A DNA stretch of 64,000 nucleotides from an uncultured Pseudomonadales bacterium (lineage in GTDB: Bacteria > Pseudomonadota > Gammaproteobacteria > Pseudomonadales > Cellvibrionaceae). The notes under the pieces were generated by a model that had not been told where the DNA came from, made no database searches, and saw only the letters and a list, made by a program, of their open reading frames with translations. Every line of letters begins with the position of its first letter. Within the stretch, counting starts at the first letter, position 1. Shown one piece after another: positions 63,351 through 64,000 of the stretch. The stretch is from positions 62,001 through 126,000 of the forward strand of contig CANLTI010000001.1 in assembly GCA_947494095.1 (NCBI GenBank), in the 5' to 3' direction. The position numbers and the translations under genes were made by a program.

Positions 63351-64000
63351 AGCATTTTGATGCAAATATTTTTTCCTCTGTACTCGCGCGGATTCTCGAG
63401 GAAGTTGAGACACTGCGTGGTTCGCATTTTATTAATAAAATCACGCCGTTATTGGCCGAGGTGATTAAGGCCGATTACACCTTTGTAGGACGTGTCAACG
63501 ACGAAGGAACCGAGGCGCATACACTGTGCTTGTGTGCCGGAACACAAATTATTGAGAATTTTAGCTATGCGCTCAATGACACACCTTGCCAACGAGTGAC
63601 CGATGATCGTATTTGTTTTTATGCGGATAAGGTGTGCGCCGACTTTCCTGATGACCAGCTGCTACTGGATTTAGGTATTGAAGCTTATTTAGGTGCGCCT
63701 TTGCACGGCCCTGATGGCAAAGTCATGGGTCTGTTGGTTGCGCTATTTAAAGCCCCCGTTTATGACAATGCAGGCATCACCACGCTGTTTAAAGTGTTTG
63801 GCGGGCGCATAGCGGCCGAGGTCACGAGCCGTGAAACACAAATTGCTCTTGAGTTAGAGCTGCAAAAAAGTCAAAAACTGCAAGAGCAATACCAGCTGTT
63901 GGCTCGGCAAGAGCGTGATGCGAGGCAGCGTGCGCAAAAAGCCAATAATGTAAAAAGCGCTTTTGTGGCCAATATGAGTCACGAAGTGAAAACGCCCATG
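63347..64000 (+). CDS. Sensor histidine kinase, GAF and HisKA (runs off window)
   Basis: Partial, 218 codons seen. Residues about 5-165 form a GAF-type domain (ADYTFVGRVNDEG; GIEAYLGAPLHGPDGKVMGLLVALF), then a coiled coil (QKSQKLQEQYQLLARQERDARQRA) and the start of the dimerisation domain with the phospho-His motif SAFVANMSHEVKTPM. No membrane helix or signal peptide, so soluble. The frame upstream is open to 63278, but the only plausible starts are the GTG codons at 63341 and 63347; the latter is chosen for its overlap with the leader ORF. Confidence 0.85.
   Translation, partial: MKHFDANIFSSVLARILEEVETLRGSHFINKITPLLAEVIKADYTFVGRVNDEGTEAHTLCLCAGTQIIENFSYALNDTPCQRVTDDRICFYADKVCADFPDDQLLLDLGIEAYLGAPLHGPDGKVMGLLVALFKAPVYDNAGITTLFKVFGGRIAAEVTSRETQIALELELQKSQKLQEQYQLLARQERDARQRAQKANNVKSAFVANMSHEVKTPM

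Noticed and set aside
1..64000. tRNA, rRNA, CRISPR arrays, retrons, prophage or integrase genes
   Set aside because: Looked for by eye on both strands; no cloverleaf with a GTTCGA arm, no reverse transcriptase, no spacer array and no integrase motif was found.

Overview
The window looks like a chromosome segment of a marine, polysaccharide-degrading gammaproteobacterium, probably of the Cellvibrionales type. The grounds are moderate GC, very large secreted carbohydrate-active proteins with CBM26/CBM6-like modules and Ser-rich linkers, a succinyl-transferase arginine catabolic operon, and ArgA of the gammaproteobacterial kind. This assignment is inference. I saw no rRNA, tRNA or CRISPR array.

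Layout. 0.1-3 kb: a small unknown protein and a VolA/Pla-1-type lipase lipoprotein. 3.7-11.8 kb: arginine succinyltransferase catabolism (M20 hydrolase-astA-astD-astB on the minus strand, with a divergent class III aminotransferase and an Lrp/AsnC regulator). 11.8-23.6 kb: an accessory island with a RelE/HTH toxin-antitoxin pair and a type I restriction-modification locus (hsdM, an AlbA_2/Schlafen-type regulator, a small ORF, hsdS, a truncated rhuM, a membrane protein, a small protein, a DUF1016 remnant, hsdR). It carries several direct repeats that look like recombination scars. 24-28.7 kb: an acyltransferase-3/SGNH protein, a YghU-like glutathione protein, an SDR and a TetR regulator with two perfect operators. 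28.8-33.6 kb: a polyamine-type cluster (SpeD with an extra C-terminal domain, a repeat-bearing lipoprotein, a double DUF350 membrane protein, a membrane-anchored spermidine-synthase-like enzyme), followed by a DMT exporter. 35-42.8 kb: a secreted alpha-amylase and a 1978-aa lipoprotein with two GH13 domains and four CBM26-like modules. 43.5-57.3 kb: a DsbA/FrnE-like protein, then an extracytoplasmic redox region: a giant galactose-oxidase-like copper-radical protein that also has a CxxCH heme motif, a divergent MbnP-like copper lipoprotein, a metalloprotease, and an ApbE-DUF3570-DUF4266 cluster in which DUF3570 carries a flavinylation-like motif. 57.4-64 kb: GGDEF/EAL, REC-TPR, argA and the start of a sensor histidine kinase preceded by a coupled 27-codon ORF.

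The strongest structural signal is a family of short non-coding mobile elements (nine copies or fragments). They have a GTAACTATTCAG terminal inverted repeat, and three copies have perfect 8-bp target duplications. Their interior is built of stem-loop cassettes, one type of which has covarying stems around a CAGGAGCA loop. The GTAA ends and 8-bp duplications fit non-autonomous IS66-type elements. A second repeat family (AGGGGCGAGG ends, two copies) shares the same hairpin cassette. Several copies sit inside operons or between divergent genes.

The best candidates for undescribed biology are the modular stem-loop element family, the copper-radical oxidase/heme fusion beside an MbnP-like protein, the DUF3570 flavinylation candidate, the SpeD-fusion/DUF350/SpeE membrane cluster, and the AlbA_2-small ORF-RhuM-containing type I RM locus.
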